DNA of 60,016 nucleotides from a bacterium (GCA_905221385.1 CAJNCV010000012.1:1-60016), one strand, 5' to 3'. Shown: positions 47,224 to 56,695, counted from the stretch's first letter. Translations and numbers: made by a program. Notes: generated by a model not told the origin, from the sequence alone.

Positions 47224-48658
47224 AATCTAATTCATAGTAAGTTCCGGTTGGATTTCCAGATTTGATCAGGATACCATTTTGATCCGCATGTGGGAAGACA
47301 CGACCAGAAAATACTTTTTCTCCTTTATTGATGAAAATTTCAAAGACTGACTTATCGATGAAGATAGTGGCAGTAGTAGCTTGGTTATCGATAGGGCAAG
47401 AACGAGTAGTACCAAATTCTTGGGCGTACTGTTCACCAGCCTGACTACGATCCACTGTCACCTGTCCATTGACAAGGTCAAAGTGGATGGAAAGCCCCTT
47501 GCCTTCTTTATCAGCGAGCAAGACAATCTCGCTTTGGCTATTGGCCTCCAAGTTGAGCTCGAGTTCATAGGTGTTATTGGTTTGAGTACGATTTGAGAAG
47601 GCCTCTTCAGAAGAACGAAGTTCTTTGACGGCTGCGACCGGATATTGGTAGAGTTTGCCATCTTTGATAGTGAGTTCTTTGACTAATGAGAAGGTTCCTT
47701 GGTGGTCAAAACGGTCAGATGGGTAAGAAACATCTGGTAACCCAAGCCAGCTTACTGCCAATGTACGTCCATCCGGAGCGTTGAAGGCTTGAGTCGCATA
47801 GGCTTCAAAACCATAGTCTAGATTTTGCAATGGAGACACATCTACCATTTTGGCATTTTCAGGATCAAAGGATGCTCCGATTTTGTACATGTTTGGATAG
47901 ATATTATCATAATCTAGAACACCTTTATCCAATCCTTGTGGGCAGTAGAGAAGAACAGGTTGTTCGCCTACAAAGACTAGATTTGGACATTCCATCATGT
48001 AGGCAGTGCGGTCGTTAACAAAGTCAAGGTCGCCAACTGCTTGCCAGTTTGTGTAGTCATTGTCCACAGCCTTGTAGAGACGGACGAAGCCTTTTTTCTC
48101 CAAGTCCTGTCCACCGACGATAGCATAATATTGCCCCTTGAAGTTAAAAATTTGCGGATCGCGGAAGTGGTCTGTAGAGTCTGATGGCTGATTAATCAAG
48201 ATCTTATCAATCTTTGTAATCTTGCCATCCTTATCCATCAAAGCGCCAATCTGGTATGGGTGACGGATCCAATTTTCATCGCGGACATTTCCAGTATAAA
48301 ATAGGAACAACTGATCGCTGAACTGCATAGCAGAACCAGAGTAGGCACCGTGGCTATCCAATGGAGTATCTGGCAAAATTTTGACTCCAGTTTCTGTAAA
48401 GTGCACTAAATCATCACTTTCAAGCTGCACCCAAGACTTCAACCCATGGGCTGCACCAAAGGGGAAGTTCTGGTAAAAGAGAATCCATTTGCCATCAAAA
48501 TAAGAAAAGCCATTTGGGTCATTGAGAAGGCCCATTTTAGGCTCGACATGGTAACGAGTATGCCAAGGAGATTGTGCCATCTTTTCCTTGATTTGCTTGA
48601 TTTCATCACTAGACCAGTTTTCATAGCGTCTGTAACGGCGCTCGGTTGTCCATTCCAT
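47204..48658 (-). CDS. scrB: Sucrose-6-phosphate hydrolase ScrB (GH32)
   Basis: This 484-aa enzyme splits sucrose-6-phosphate, the product of the ScrA PTS, into glucose-6-phosphate and fructose. The GH32 signatures are all present: nucleophile motif LLNDPNGF, YTGNVRDE, FRDPQIF (transition-state Asp) and the acid/base Glu in MMECPNLV. The C-terminal ~140 residues are the beta-sandwich. GGAGG on the minus strand lies nine bases ahead of the ATG at 48658. Confidence 0.96.
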   Translation of the reverse strand: MEWTTERRYRRYENWSSDEIKQIKEKMAQSPWHTRYHVEPKMGLLNDPNGFSYFDGKWILFYQNFPFGAAHGLKSWVQLESDDLVHFTETGVKILPDTPLDSHGAYSGSAMQFSDQLFLFYTGNVRDENWIRHPYQIGALMDKDGKITKIDKILINQPSDSTDHFRDPQIFNFKGQYYAIVGGQDLEKKGFVRLYKAVDNDYTNWQAVGDLDFVNDRTAYMMECPNLVFVGEQPVLLYCPQGLDKGVLDYDNIYPNMYKIGASFDPENAKMVDVSPLQNLDYGFEAYATQAFNAPDGRTLAVSWLGLPDVSYPSDRFDHQGTFSLVKELTIKDGKLYQYPVAAVKELRSSEEAFSNRTQTNNTYELELNLEANSQSEIVLLADKEGKGLSIHFDLVNGQVTVDRSQAGEQYAQEFGTTRSCPIDNQATTATIFIDKSVFEIFINKGEKVFSGRVFPHADQNGILIKSGNPTGTYYELDYGRKTN

Positions 48659-48684
48659 TTTATCTTTCCTCCATAAGTTCTATT

Positions 48685-48713
48685 CTATTATTAATAGTAA
48701 ACGTTTTCGACAA
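48685..48713 (-). promoter_or_regulatory. scrB promoter with embedded operator-like palindrome
   Basis: On the minus strand TTGTCG (48713-48708) is followed after 17 bp by TAATAG (48690-48685). Between them lies the perfect palindrome AAACGTTT (48699-48706), the kind of CG-centred site bound by LacI-family proteins. ScrR or CcpA are the likely binders. Confidence 0.5.
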
Positions 48714-48942
48714 AAAAAGCAAGTCTTTTATGTTAAAAAAGAGAAAAAAATGTCAAACGATTGCCAGAAACCAAGAGAAGGAAATATGGCAAATTTTCAC
48801 GAAAAAATGAAAGAAAATGTAAATAAAAGCTTTGAATCCTCTAATATAAAGATATTTTTTTGAGGAAAAAGAAAATATCCCTCAAAAACGAGCAAAAATA
48901 ATCAGAGAAAAAAGAAAGGGAATAAAAATTTCTGCAAAACGC
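48714..48942. other. AT-rich divergent control region scrB/scrA
   Basis: The gap between scrB and scrA (48659-49036) holds no gene. Its central part is A-rich on the plus strand. CG-centred motifs occur at 48754-48765 (TCAAACGATTGC) and 48934-48945 (TGCAAAACGCTT), the latter touching the scrA -35. No exact match to the CcpA cre consensus was found by eye. Confidence 0.45.
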
Positions 48943-48970
48943 TTGACATATTTTAGAAACGTGATAAAAT
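48943..48970 (+). promoter_or_regulatory. scrA promoter
   Basis: TTGACA (48943-48948) and TAAAAT (48965-48970) are 16 bp apart, with TG one base before the -10. The spacer contains GAAACGTG, and AATCGCTTTCAA follows just downstream (48989-49000); both are CG-centred candidate ScrR sites that would block the polymerase. Confidence 0.85.
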
Positions 48971-49036
48971 AATAGTCGTAGGGCGAATAAAATCGCTTTC
49001 AAACAAGAACAAAATTTTATAAGGAGATTTTTGCAA

Positions 49037-50923
49037 ATGAACAATCAGGATATTGCAAAAAAGGTCGTCGAAGCCCTTGGCGGACGTGAAAATGTCAACA
49101 GTGTTGCCCACTGTGCGACTCGTCTACGTGTCATGGTCAAAGATGAAGGGAAAATCAATAAGGAAGTGATTGAGAACTTGGATAAAGTTCAAGGAGCTTT
49201 CTTTAACTCAGGTCAATACCAAATTATCTTTGGTACTGGTACAGTAAACAAGATGTACGACGAAGTCGTTGCGCTTGGTTTGCCAACATCTTCTAAAGAA
49301 GACATGAAAGCAGAAGCTGCTAAACAAGGAAATTGGTTCCAACGTGCTATCCGTACTTTCGGTGACGTTTTCGTGCCAATCATCCCAGTTATCGTAGCAA
49401 CTGGTCTCTTCATGGGTGTTCGTGGTCTCTTGAATGCTCTTGGAATGACACTTCCAGAAGATGTTACCATTTACAGCCAAATCCTCACAGATACAGCCTT
49501 CATCATCTTGCCAGGTTTGGTTGTATGGTCAACCTTCCGCGTATTTGGTGGAAATCCAGCTGTTGGTATCGTCCTTGGTATGATGCTGGTTTCTGGTTCA
49601 CTTCCAAATGCTTGGGCAGTAGCATCAGGTGGTGAAGTAACAGCTATGAACTTCTTTGGCTTCATTCCTGTTGTTGGTTTGCAAGGTTCCGTTCTTCCAG
49701 CCTTCATCATCGGGGTGGTCGGAGCCAAGTTTGAAAAAGCCCTCCGCAAAGTGGTTCCAGATGTCTTGGACCTCTTGGTGACACCGTTCGTGACACTTTT
49801 GGTCATGTCTATCCTTGGACTCTTTGTCATCGGACCAGTCTTCCACGTGGTTGAAAACTATATCCTTTTCGGAACAAAAGCGATTCTTGGCTTGCCATTT
49901 GGTCTTGGTGGTTTGGTTATCGGTGGGGTTCATCAATTGATCGTCGTATCAGGTGTACACCACATCTTCAACTTGCTTGAAGTGCAATTGCTTGCTGCTG
50001 ACCATGTGAACCCATTTAACGCCATCATCACTGCAGCGATGACAGCTCAAGGGGCTGCAACTGTTGCCGTTGGTGTCAAAACGAAGAATCCTAAACTGAA
50101 AACACTTGCTTTCCCAGCTGCTCTTTCTGCCTTCCTCGGTATTACAGAGCCTGCTATCTTCGGGGTAAACTTGCGCTTCCGTAAACCATTCTTCCTTTCA
50201 TTGATCGCTGGTGCTATCGGTGGTGGATTGGCATCTATCCTTGGACTTGCTGGTACTGGTAATGGTATCACCATCATCCCTGGTACAATGTTGTACGTTG
50301 GAAATGGTCAATTGTTCCAATACCTTCTTATGGTAGCTGTATCATTCGTTCTTGGTTTTGCCCTTACTTACATGTTTGGTTACGAGGATGAAAAAGAAGT
50401 TGCTTCTGAAGTAGCGACAGAACGTTTGGTTCAAGAAGAAACAACTGGTAACATTCCAGTAGCTCTTCAAAATGAAACAATCCAAACTCCAATCGTTGGA
50501 GATGTGGTTGCTCTTGAGAATGTTAACGACCCAGTCTTTTCAAGTGGTGCAATGGGACAAGGGATTGCTGTAAAACCAAGCCAAGGTGTGGTTTACGCAC
50601 CAGCTGATGCAGAAGTATCAATCGCCTTTGCTACAGGACATGCTTATGGTTTGAAGACAGCTAATGGAGCTGAAATCTTGATCCACGTTGGTATCGATAC
50701 GGTGACTATGAACGGTGAAGGCTTTGAACAAAAAGTTGCTCAAGGCGACAAGGTCAAAGCTGGTGACGTTCTTGGAACCTTTGACTCAAACAAAATCGCT
50801 GCTGCAGGTCTTGACGACACAACAATGGTTATCGTAACCAACACAGCAGACTACGCTTCTGTGACACCAGTCGCAAGCGGTTCAGTTGTCAAGGGTGACG
50901 CTATCATCGAAGTGAAAGCCTAG
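49037..50923 (+). CDS. scrA: Sucrose-specific PTS transporter subunit EIIBCA (ScrA)
   Basis: This 628-aa protein imports and phosphorylates sucrose to sucrose-6-phosphate. The EIIB domain (1 to about 85) has the phosphorylated cysteine in NSVAHCATRLRVM. The EIIC membrane domain (about 100-455) includes GGVHQLIVVSGVHHIFN and GITEPAIFGVNLRFR. The EIIA domain (about 480-628) has the phosphohistidine in ILIHVGIDTV. ATG at 49037 is chosen: AAGGAG at 49021-49026 is ten bases away, while an in-frame TTG at 49031 is too close. Its strongly biased codon use suggests high expression. Confidence 0.96.
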   Translation: MNNQDIAKKVVEALGGRENVNSVAHCATRLRVMVKDEGKINKEVIENLDKVQGAFFNSGQYQIIFGTGTVNKMYDEVVALGLPTSSKEDMKAEAAKQGNWFQRAIRTFGDVFVPIIPVIVATGLFMGVRGLLNALGMTLPEDVTIYSQILTDTAFIILPGLVVWSTFRVFGGNPAVGIVLGMMLVSGSLPNAWAVASGGEVTAMNFFGFIPVVGLQGSVLPAFIIGVVGAKFEKALRKVVPDVLDLLVTPFVTLLVMSILGLFVIGPVFHVVENYILFGTKAILGLPFGLGGLVIGGVHQLIVVSGVHHIFNLLEVQLLAADHVNPFNAIITAAMTAQGAATVAVGVKTKNPKLKTLAFPAALSAFLGITEPAIFGVNLRFRKPFFLSLIAGAIGGGLASILGLAGTGNGITIIPGTMLYVGNGQLFQYLLMVAVSFVLGFALTYMFGYEDEKEVASEVATERLVQEETTGNIPVALQNETIQTPIVGDVVALENVNDPVFSSGAMGQGIAVKPSQGVVYAPADAEVSIAFATGHAYGLKTANGAEILIHVGIDTVTMNGEGFEQKVAQGDKVKAGDVLGTFDSNKIAAAGLDDTTMVIVTNTADYASVTPVASGSVVKGDAIIEVKA

Positions 50924-50952
50924 TTCTCTTCAAAAATCAGATTTAAAAACAA

Positions 50953-50985
50953 AACGAACAAATATCATGTTTGTTCGTTTTTACT
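50953..50985 (+). terminator. Terminator after scrA
   Basis: AAAACGAACAAA (50953-50964) pairs perfectly with TTTGTTCGTTTT (50972-50983), followed by T. It separates scrA from scrK. Confidence 0.9.
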
Positions 50986-51046
50986 TGGATGGTAAGATTT
51001 ACAGAGGAAAATCTAAAATATTGAGAAACCTAGCCCTTTAAAATGT

Positions 51047-51055
51047 GCTATAATA
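51047..51055 (+). promoter_or_regulatory. Extended -10 promoter for scrK
   Basis: TGCTATAAT (TG-n-TATAAT) lies 26 bases ahead of the ATG at 51082. TTGAGA at 51022-51027 is too far (22 bp) to be a normal -35. Confidence 0.65.
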
Positions 51056-51081
51056 GAGAAAACAAAGATAAGAGGTTTATC

Positions 51082-51969
51082 ATGACAAAATTATATGGAA
51101 GCTTAGAAGCGGGCGGTACAAAGTTTGTCTGTGCTGTCGGAGATGAAAATTTTAATGTTGTAGAAAAAACACAGTTTCCTACAACAACTCCTATCGAAAC
51201 GATCGATAAAACCATCGAATTCTTTTCAAAATTCGATAATCTTGCAGGTCTTGCCATCGGTTCCTTTGGTCCTATTGATATCGATAAAAACTCAAAAACC
51301 TATGGTTTTATCACAACGACTCCAAAACCTCACTGGGCAAATGTAGACCTACTTGGTGCCCTTCGTCGTGCCCTCAACGTACCCATGTATTTCACAACTG
51401 ACGTAAATAGCTCTGCCTATGGTGAAGTGGTTGCTCGTAACAATGCTGGTGGCCGTATCGAAAACTTGGTTTACTACACGATCGGTACAGGTATCGGTGC
51501 AGGTGTTATCCAACGTGGTGAATTTATCGGTGGTGTCGGTCACCCTGAGATGGGCCATTACTATGTGGCTAAACACCCAATGGATGTAGAAAAAGAATTT
51601 AACGGTGTTTGTCCTTTCCACAAAGGTTGTTTGGAAGGCTTTGCGGCTGGTCCAAGTCTCGAAGCCCGTACAGGTATTCGTGGTGAAAACATCGAACTCA
51701 ACAGTTCTGTCTGGGATGTTCAAGCCTACTATATTGCTCAGGCTGCGGTCAATGCTACTGTGACTTTCCGTCCAGATGTGATCGTCTTTGGTGGTGGGGT
51801 CATGGCCCAACAACACATGCTGGACCGTGTGCGTGAGAAATTTACAGCTCTTCTCAACGGTTACCTACCAGTACCAGACGTGCGTGACTACATTGTCACT
51901 CCAGCAGTCGCAGGTAATGGTTCTGCCACACTTGGAAACTTTGTTCTTGCTAAGAGTGTCGCAAAATAA
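51082..51969 (+). CDS. scrK: Fructokinase ScrK (ROK family)
   Basis: This 295-aa ROK-family kinase phosphorylates the fructose released by ScrB. It has the ATP-binding start LYGSLEAGGTKFVCAVGD, the catalytic-site region YYTIGTGIGAGVIQRG and the zinc-binding signature (HPEMGHY, then CPFHKGCLEGFAAG). The ATG at 51082 has AGAGG upstream; an in-frame ATG at 51043 overlaps the promoter. It completes the sucrose pathway of this locus. Confidence 0.95.
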   Translation: MTKLYGSLEAGGTKFVCAVGDENFNVVEKTQFPTTTPIETIDKTIEFFSKFDNLAGLAIGSFGPIDIDKNSKTYGFITTTPKPHWANVDLLGALRRALNVPMYFTTDVNSSAYGEVVARNNAGGRIENLVYYTIGTGIGAGVIQRGEFIGGVGHPEMGHYYVAKHPMDVEKEFNGVCPFHKGCLEGFAAGPSLEARTGIRGENIELNSSVWDVQAYYIAQAAVNATVTFRPDVIVFGGGVMAQQHMLDRVREKFTALLNGYLPVPDVRDYIVTPAVAGNGSATLGNFVLAKSVAK

Positions 51970-51981
51970 AACAAACAAAAC

Positions 51982-52011
51982 ATCCGCTTGGGAAACCAAA
52001 CGGATTTTTCT
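51982..52011. terminator. Terminator between scrK and the convergent TVP38-like gene
   Basis: ATCCGCTTGG (51982-51991) pairs with CCAAACGGAT (51996-52005), one mismatch, loop GAAA, then TTTTTC. The converging gene ends five bases further on. Confidence 0.75.
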
Positions 52012-52015
52012 ATTC

Positions 52016-52633
52016 TCAAAACATCTGCCAGAAGAAATCGATAATATAGGTCAAACCATAAGTATAAACTACTAGGGTAAAGGGTTTGGTCAACACGATG
52101 ATAATCATATAGCGCTTGAAGGTCATCTTGGTAAGGGCAGCGAGCATGCAAAGAAAGTCAGCTGGACTGATAGGCCAAATCATCATAAAGATAAAGAAAC
52201 GTTCGAAACGATTGCCCTTATCTAACCAACCGATGTATTTGTCATAGGTGTGCTTGCTGACGACTGACTGGACAAAGGCAGCTCCGTAGAGACGAACCAG
52301 GTAAAAGATAATGGCACAGCCAATCACGATGCCGATATAGTTATATATGGTTCCGATGATATGACCGTATATAAAGACTCCAGCCACTGAAGTCAAAGCA
52401 CCTGGAATGATCGGAACGACGGTTTGTAGAATCTGTAAAAAGATAAAGAGTGGTGGTCCCCATACCCCAGCTTGCTGGATAAAGGCTGATAGGGTTTCCT
52501 TGGACTGTAATACTCCTGCCTGATAGGCCCAAATACAGAAAATCAAGGTGCCGACTCCCCCAACGATAGATGAGATATTGATGACTTGCTGTAGAAGGGG
52601 AGAAACAGCTTTCATTTGCTTATCCTGTGACAT
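52016..52633 (-). CDS. TVP38/TMEM64 (DedA/SNARE-associated) family membrane protein
   Basis: This 205-aa protein has about five hydrophobic segments and the VTT-domain signatures: TVVPIIPGALTSVAGVFIYG, a glycine-rich GIVIGCAIIFYLVRLYG and late MMIWPISPADFLCMLAALTKM. These proteins are linked to lipid scrambling or undecaprenyl-phosphate handling; the exact role here is unknown. It is transcribed towards scrK. The ATG at 52633 follows GAGGAGTTTACATGTC on the minus strand. Confidence 0.8.
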   Translation of the reverse strand: MSQDKQMKAVSPLLQQVINISSIVGGVGTLIFCIWAYQAGVLQSKETLSAFIQQAGVWGPPLFIFLQILQTVVPIIPGALTSVAGVFIYGHIIGTIYNYIGIVIGCAIIFYLVRLYGAAFVQSVVSKHTYDKYIGWLDKGNRFERFFIFMMIWPISPADFLCMLAALTKMTFKRYMIIIVLTKPFTLVVYTYGLTYIIDFFWQMF

Positions 52634-52766
52634 GTAAACTCCTCATAGATAGTATGATTCTACTATACCATATTTTGAGGAGAAAAACTATCTGGATTAT
52701 CTGATTGGTGAAATAAGTGTGGTAAAATGAGAATAAGAAAATGACGGTATAGAATGAGGGAGTATC

Positions 52767-55400
52767 ATGTTAGGTTTAAACTTTAAAGGAAGATGGCGCC
52801 AATATCAAAAACAGGTCTTGGATCGTTTTCAGGACTATCAAGCAGACGGTCATGTTCATCTAGTGGCAGCTCCAGGGTCTGGAAAGACAACCATTGGTAT
52901 CGAGCTAATCGCTCGTTTTGGCAACCCAGACCTCATCTTAGTTCCGACTGTCACCATTCGTGAACAATGGGTAGATAGGATTCAAACTGCTTTTCTAGAG
53001 GATGGTCAGAGGCTTTCAGACCTCGTTTCCCAAAACTTAAAGGAGATGAAGGCATTAACGATTGTGACCTATCAGGCTTTTCATAGCGCCATGAACCAAT
53101 TGCAATCACAAGAAGATGGAGAAGCAGAGGATTTTGTGGGGTTTGATTTGCTTGCAAGCCTAAGAGATCAGAAAGTTGCGACTCTTTGCTTGGATGAATG
53201 CCATCACCTGCGCAATGAATGGTGGAAAAGTCTGGAAGCCTTTCGCAAGCAGTATGGACAGCTGCAAGTCATCTCCCTGACAGCAACACCACCATATGAC
53301 AGCGAGCCAGAACTCTGGGAACGATATATCCGTATGTGTGGGGAAATTGACCAAGAAATCACGGTACCTGAACTAGTCAAGGAAGATACTCTCTGCCCTC
53401 ATCAGGATTTTGTCTATATGTGTTCACCAACAGCTGAAGAGTCGGAACGTCTCAAACAGTTTGAGGAGACTAAGTGGGACTATATTCATCACCTTATAGT
53501 TGATCCTGATTTTCAAACATTTGTAGCAGGGGCTAAGGTCCTCAAAGGGGATATTTCATCTGATTTACTCTTAGAAGATCCCAAGTACTTGTCTGCTATG
53601 TTGATTTATATGCATTCTCAGGGATTAACGATTCCTCCTTCTTTGCAAAATTTACTGGGAACTCAGAAGCTTCCAGCGTTGACCTCCTACTGGCTGGAAA
53701 CACTGTTGCAGAGCATGCTCTATCAGACACCGGATTGATATGAGGATTCAGATGGATATAGGAAAAAGTTAGAGGCTGATTTGAAGGCGCGTGGGTTGGT
53801 GGAAAAGCGTCAGGTTTATCTGGTTAAGTCAAAGGATTCCGATCAGCTTTTAACCCAATCTCTGGGGAAGTTGTCCGCCATTGCCGATATCTTCTTGACA
53901 GAGTATGAGAGTTTAGGTCAGGAACTAAGACAGTTGATGCTAGCTGACTATATTCGCAAGGATTTTGCTAGTTATCTGGGAGATAATCAGGCGACCATTT
54001 CTCAGTTGGGGGTTCTTCCTTATTTTGAAAGCATTCGTCGAAAAGCTCAGGAGCAAGAGATACCTGTGTCTTTGGCTGTCTTGTCAGGTAGTGTCGTTAT
54101 TTTGCCTACCGATGTGGCAGCAGAGTTGAAGGAGCTCTTGCCTCAGGTTCCTCTTAGTTTCTCATCTATTGGTCACTTGAATCCAAAAGATTATGTGCAG
54201 GTTGGTTTTCCGAGCTCAGCTAAGGGAATCGTAGCGGCAGTGACGGAGCTTTTTCAACGAGGGCGGATTCAAGTCCTAGTCGGAACCAAATCTCTCCTCG
54301 GAGAGGGTTGGGATGCTCCTTGTGTCAATTCCCTAATCCTCGGAAGCTTTGTGGGGAGCTTTATGCTGAGTAACCAGATGCGCGGGCGTGCCATTCGTAT
54401 CTGGCCGGGACATCCAGAAAAGACCAGCAACATCTGGCATCTGGTAGCCGTTCAAGCGCAAGCACTTATCACTCTTCCTGGTGAGGAGCCTAGACCAGAG
54501 AGCAATCAGGATCTGCAGACCTTGACGCGACGGATGGAGCATTTTCTTGGCTTGGCCTATAATCAGGAGAGTATTGAGACCGGTTTGGATCGTTTGGATT
54601 TTCCAAAGCCCCCTTTTAAGAAAAAGCAAATTAGTGAGTACAATGAGCGAGTTAAGAGTCTCTCCAAGGATCGAGCAGGCTTGAGAAAAAAATGGCAGGA
54701 AGCTCTTGTCGTAGCAGATCAATTTGAGATTGTCACTGAAGTTGCGACTCAAAAACAGAAAATTCCAATCATGCTCCAGTTTGATGCATTAAAATGGGTA
54801 CGCATGTCTTTGTTGCTGTTAGCAGTGGATTTATTGGTTTTGTTGTTTAGAATGAGACTGACTGGAGTTTGGTGGCTTACAGCAGCTTGTCTTCTCTTTT
54901 TGGCCTTTGCATCTTGGCGCTACCTCTGCTATAAGAGTCCCTATAAACGCTTGCAGTCTCTGGGTGAGCAAATCCGAAAGGCTCTGCTAGATGCGGGGCA
55001 TCTAACGGATGATCAATCCCGTGTTCAGGTAGAGGAGAATAAGGAAAATTACATGGTCTTTGCCTATCTCAAGGGAGGAAGCATGAGGGACAAGGAGTTG
55101 TTTGCTCAGACTGTGGGAGAGTTCTTTGCTCCAGTGGACAACCAGCGCTATCTCTTGAAGGCAGAGAAAGTCCGGCAAGGTCAGTCACCTTACTATGTCG
55201 TGCCAAGTCTTTTTGACAAGCGCAAGGAAGAAGCACAGAAATTCCTCGACTTTCTGACGCCGACTATCGGACGTTATCATCTCGTCTACACACGAACAGA
55301 GGCAGGAAGGAAAACCCTTCTCGAAGCTCGTATCCAAGCTCTCTCTAACAAAAACGACCGTATCTTGACTAAGAAGAAGGTTAAAAGCCGGTTGGAGTAG
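52767..55400 (+). pseudogene. DEAD/DEAH-box helicase family protein interrupted by an in-frame TGA
   Basis: The frame opening at ATG 52767 stops at TGA 53736-53738 and then continues in the same frame to 55400 (877 codons in all). The N-terminal part has Walker A APGSGKTTIG, the DEAH-box position CLDECHHLRNEW and motif III SLTATPP. After the stop come VGTKSLLGEGWDAPCVNS and MRGRAIRIWPG, the second helicase half. Two hydrophobic segments then follow at about residues 680-722 (LLLLAVDLLVLLF, WWLTAACLLFLAFASW), which is unusual for a helicase. The text across the stop (YQTPD-stop-YEDSDGYRKKLEADL) is continuous, so a Trp TGG to TGA change is the simplest explanation. The second part alone has a TTG-type restart at best. 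Confidence 0.85.
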
Positions 55401-55410
55401 GGTAGGTAGC

Positions 55411-55600
55411 TATTCGAAGTTTCGAAGATATGAATTTACTAAAGTTTATATGCATTCTAAACTTAGAATGATAAGAAATACATAAATTTATGAGTGTTCT
55501 AACCTTCGAATGGTCTATCTGAGAAAGTTTTGAGGTCTTCGAGCTTTCGAATAGTTGTCTTTCCTAAAGTTTAGATGTATTCTAAAGCTAGAAGAGTTAA
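55411..55600. repeat. Cluster of TTCGAA palindromes with direct and inverted repeats
   Basis: In the gap 55401-55828, a 40-nt stretch at 55435-55474 is repeated imperfectly at 55560-55599 (shared core CTAAAGTTTA, ATTCTAAA). An 18-nt stretch at 55411-55428 is inverted at 55537-55554. TTCGAA occurs four times and CATTCTA-AACT-TAGAATG (55453-55470) is a perfect hairpin. There is no coding frame. Origin unknown. Confidence 0.6.
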
Positions 55601-55618
55601 AAACTAAAAATAGTAAGA

Positions 55619-55667
55619 GTCTCTATCTGACAGACAGGTTATGTTTCCAGTCAGATAGGGATTTTTT
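55619..55667 (+). terminator. Terminator-like hairpin in the helicase/DUF6261 gap
   Basis: CTATCTGAC (55623-55631) pairs with GTCAGATAG (55650-55658) around an 18-nt loop, followed by GGATTTTTTG. It probably ends the transcript of the broken helicase or of the repeat region. Confidence 0.7.
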
Positions 55668-55828
55668 GTTTTGGAAATAAAAGATTTGCCCTGAAAAGTA
55701 CATTTTAGATGGAAATATTGACAGTTCAGAGGAAGGGGGACAAATCTTTTAAAGTAACTGTTAGAATGGATTTATAAATTTAAGGGAAAACTCCTTTTTG
55801 AAATAATGAAAAAAGAAAGGTTATCATC

Positions 55829-56590
55829 ATGACAAAAACATTCACTATTCGTCCACTAAGCTATACCAACTTTACCAATCGTGAGTTTGAAAGTCTCATG
55901 GTAGACACGGGTCAACTACTAGAAGTTTTTGCCAAGACACATAAGGACGAGGATATGTATAGCAAGCACCTTGATTCTTTCAAGAGCAAACTAGCAGACT
56001 TCCAAGCCCAACTAGCTATCGTAGAAAAGAAAGAAGCGACGAATCTGACTGAAGTCGATCGCAATCGTGATAGTGCTTTAGTCGGTCTCTTTACCCTTCA
56101 TCGAGGATTTGCTAAGATCAAGGAGACCAAACTCAAAGAAGCTCATGAGACCTTGAAACCAGTCTTTGCCAAGTACAAGGATATCACCAAGCACAGCAAT
56201 GATGTGGAAACGGCAGAAATCAAGAGCCTTCTCAAAACCCTAAGCGAAGAACCCTACCAGACAGCAGTTACCAGTCTAGGACTAACCCCTATGCTGACGG
56301 CGGTGGTAAATGCGCAGGAGGAGTATGATCAGGTGGAAAGTCAGGCGCGTGCGCATAAGTCTGCTAAGGAAGTCGGCAAGACCAGACAAGTCCGTACCGA
56401 ACTAACCAGCATCTACGACCTCTTTATGCGCTATACCGCAGCCAGCGCAGAAGCCTATCCTGAAAAGGAATACTTGACCAAACTCCTCAAGGACTTAAAT
56501 ACAATCCGAGATAGTAAACGACGATTGACCAGTTCGAGTAAGAAGGAGAAGAAAGTTAAAGTAGAAGAAATAGAACAAGTAGCTGGATAA
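55829..56590 (+). CDS. DUF6261-like helical protein
   Basis: This 253-aa protein begins MTKTFTIRPLSYTNFTNREF and is almost entirely helical and charged, without membrane segments or a signal peptide. It ends in a Lys/Ser-rich tail. I believe it belongs to the DUF6261 family found in streptococci and Bacteroidota, but from memory only; no function is known. AAAGG precedes the ATG. TGTTAGAAT at 55763-55771 may be its extended -10. A terminator follows, so it is a single-gene unit. Confidence 0.6.
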   Translation: MTKTFTIRPLSYTNFTNREFESLMVDTGQLLEVFAKTHKDEDMYSKHLDSFKSKLADFQAQLAIVEKKEATNLTEVDRNRDSALVGLFTLHRGFAKIKETKLKEAHETLKPVFAKYKDITKHSNDVETAEIKSLLKTLSEEPYQTAVTSLGLTPMLTAVVNAQEEYDQVESQARAHKSAKEVGKTRQVRTELTSIYDLFMRYTAASAEAYPEKEYLTKLLKDLNTIRDSKRRLTSSSKKEKKVKVEEIEQVAG

Positions 56591-56595
56591 AAATA

Positions 56596-56634
56596 AACGT
56601 CTTTAGATATATTATTATCTAAAGGCGTTTTTTG
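56596..56634 (+). terminator. Terminator after the DUF6261-like gene
   Basis: AACGTCTTTAGATA pairs with TATCTAAAGGCGTT (14 bp, one G-T pair), followed by a T run. Confidence 0.88.
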
Positions 56635-56643
56635 GTGGATTCG

Positions 56644-56652
56644 TGGTATAAT
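56644..56652 (+). promoter_or_regulatory. Extended -10 promoter for the nuclease-like/DUF4238 pair
   Basis: TGGTATAAT (TG-n-TATAAT) lies 43 bases ahead of the ATG at 56696, just after the upstream terminator, so the pair has its own transcription start. Confidence 0.65.
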
Positions 56653-56695
56653 TTTGGTAGGAAAATAAATTCGATGTAAGATAGAAAGGAAAAGA

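Noticed and set aside
48714..48960. CcpA cre sites in the scr control region
   Set aside because: Candidates such as TGTCAAACGATTGCCA and TGCAAAACGCTTGACA are one base out of register with the cre consensus.
48841..49044. 67-codon minus-strand frame upstream of scrA
   Set aside because: It is a Phe/Leu-rich reading of A-rich promoter DNA overlapping the scrA promoter, with no RBS.
51349..51816. 155-codon minus-strand frame inside scrK
   Set aside because: It is a shadow of a clearly conserved ROK kinase gene; its composition is not protein-like.
53736..53780. Frameshift as the cause of the split helicase
   Set aside because: Both parts are in the same frame (1014 bases apart, divisible by three), so it is a nonsense codon and not a frameshift.
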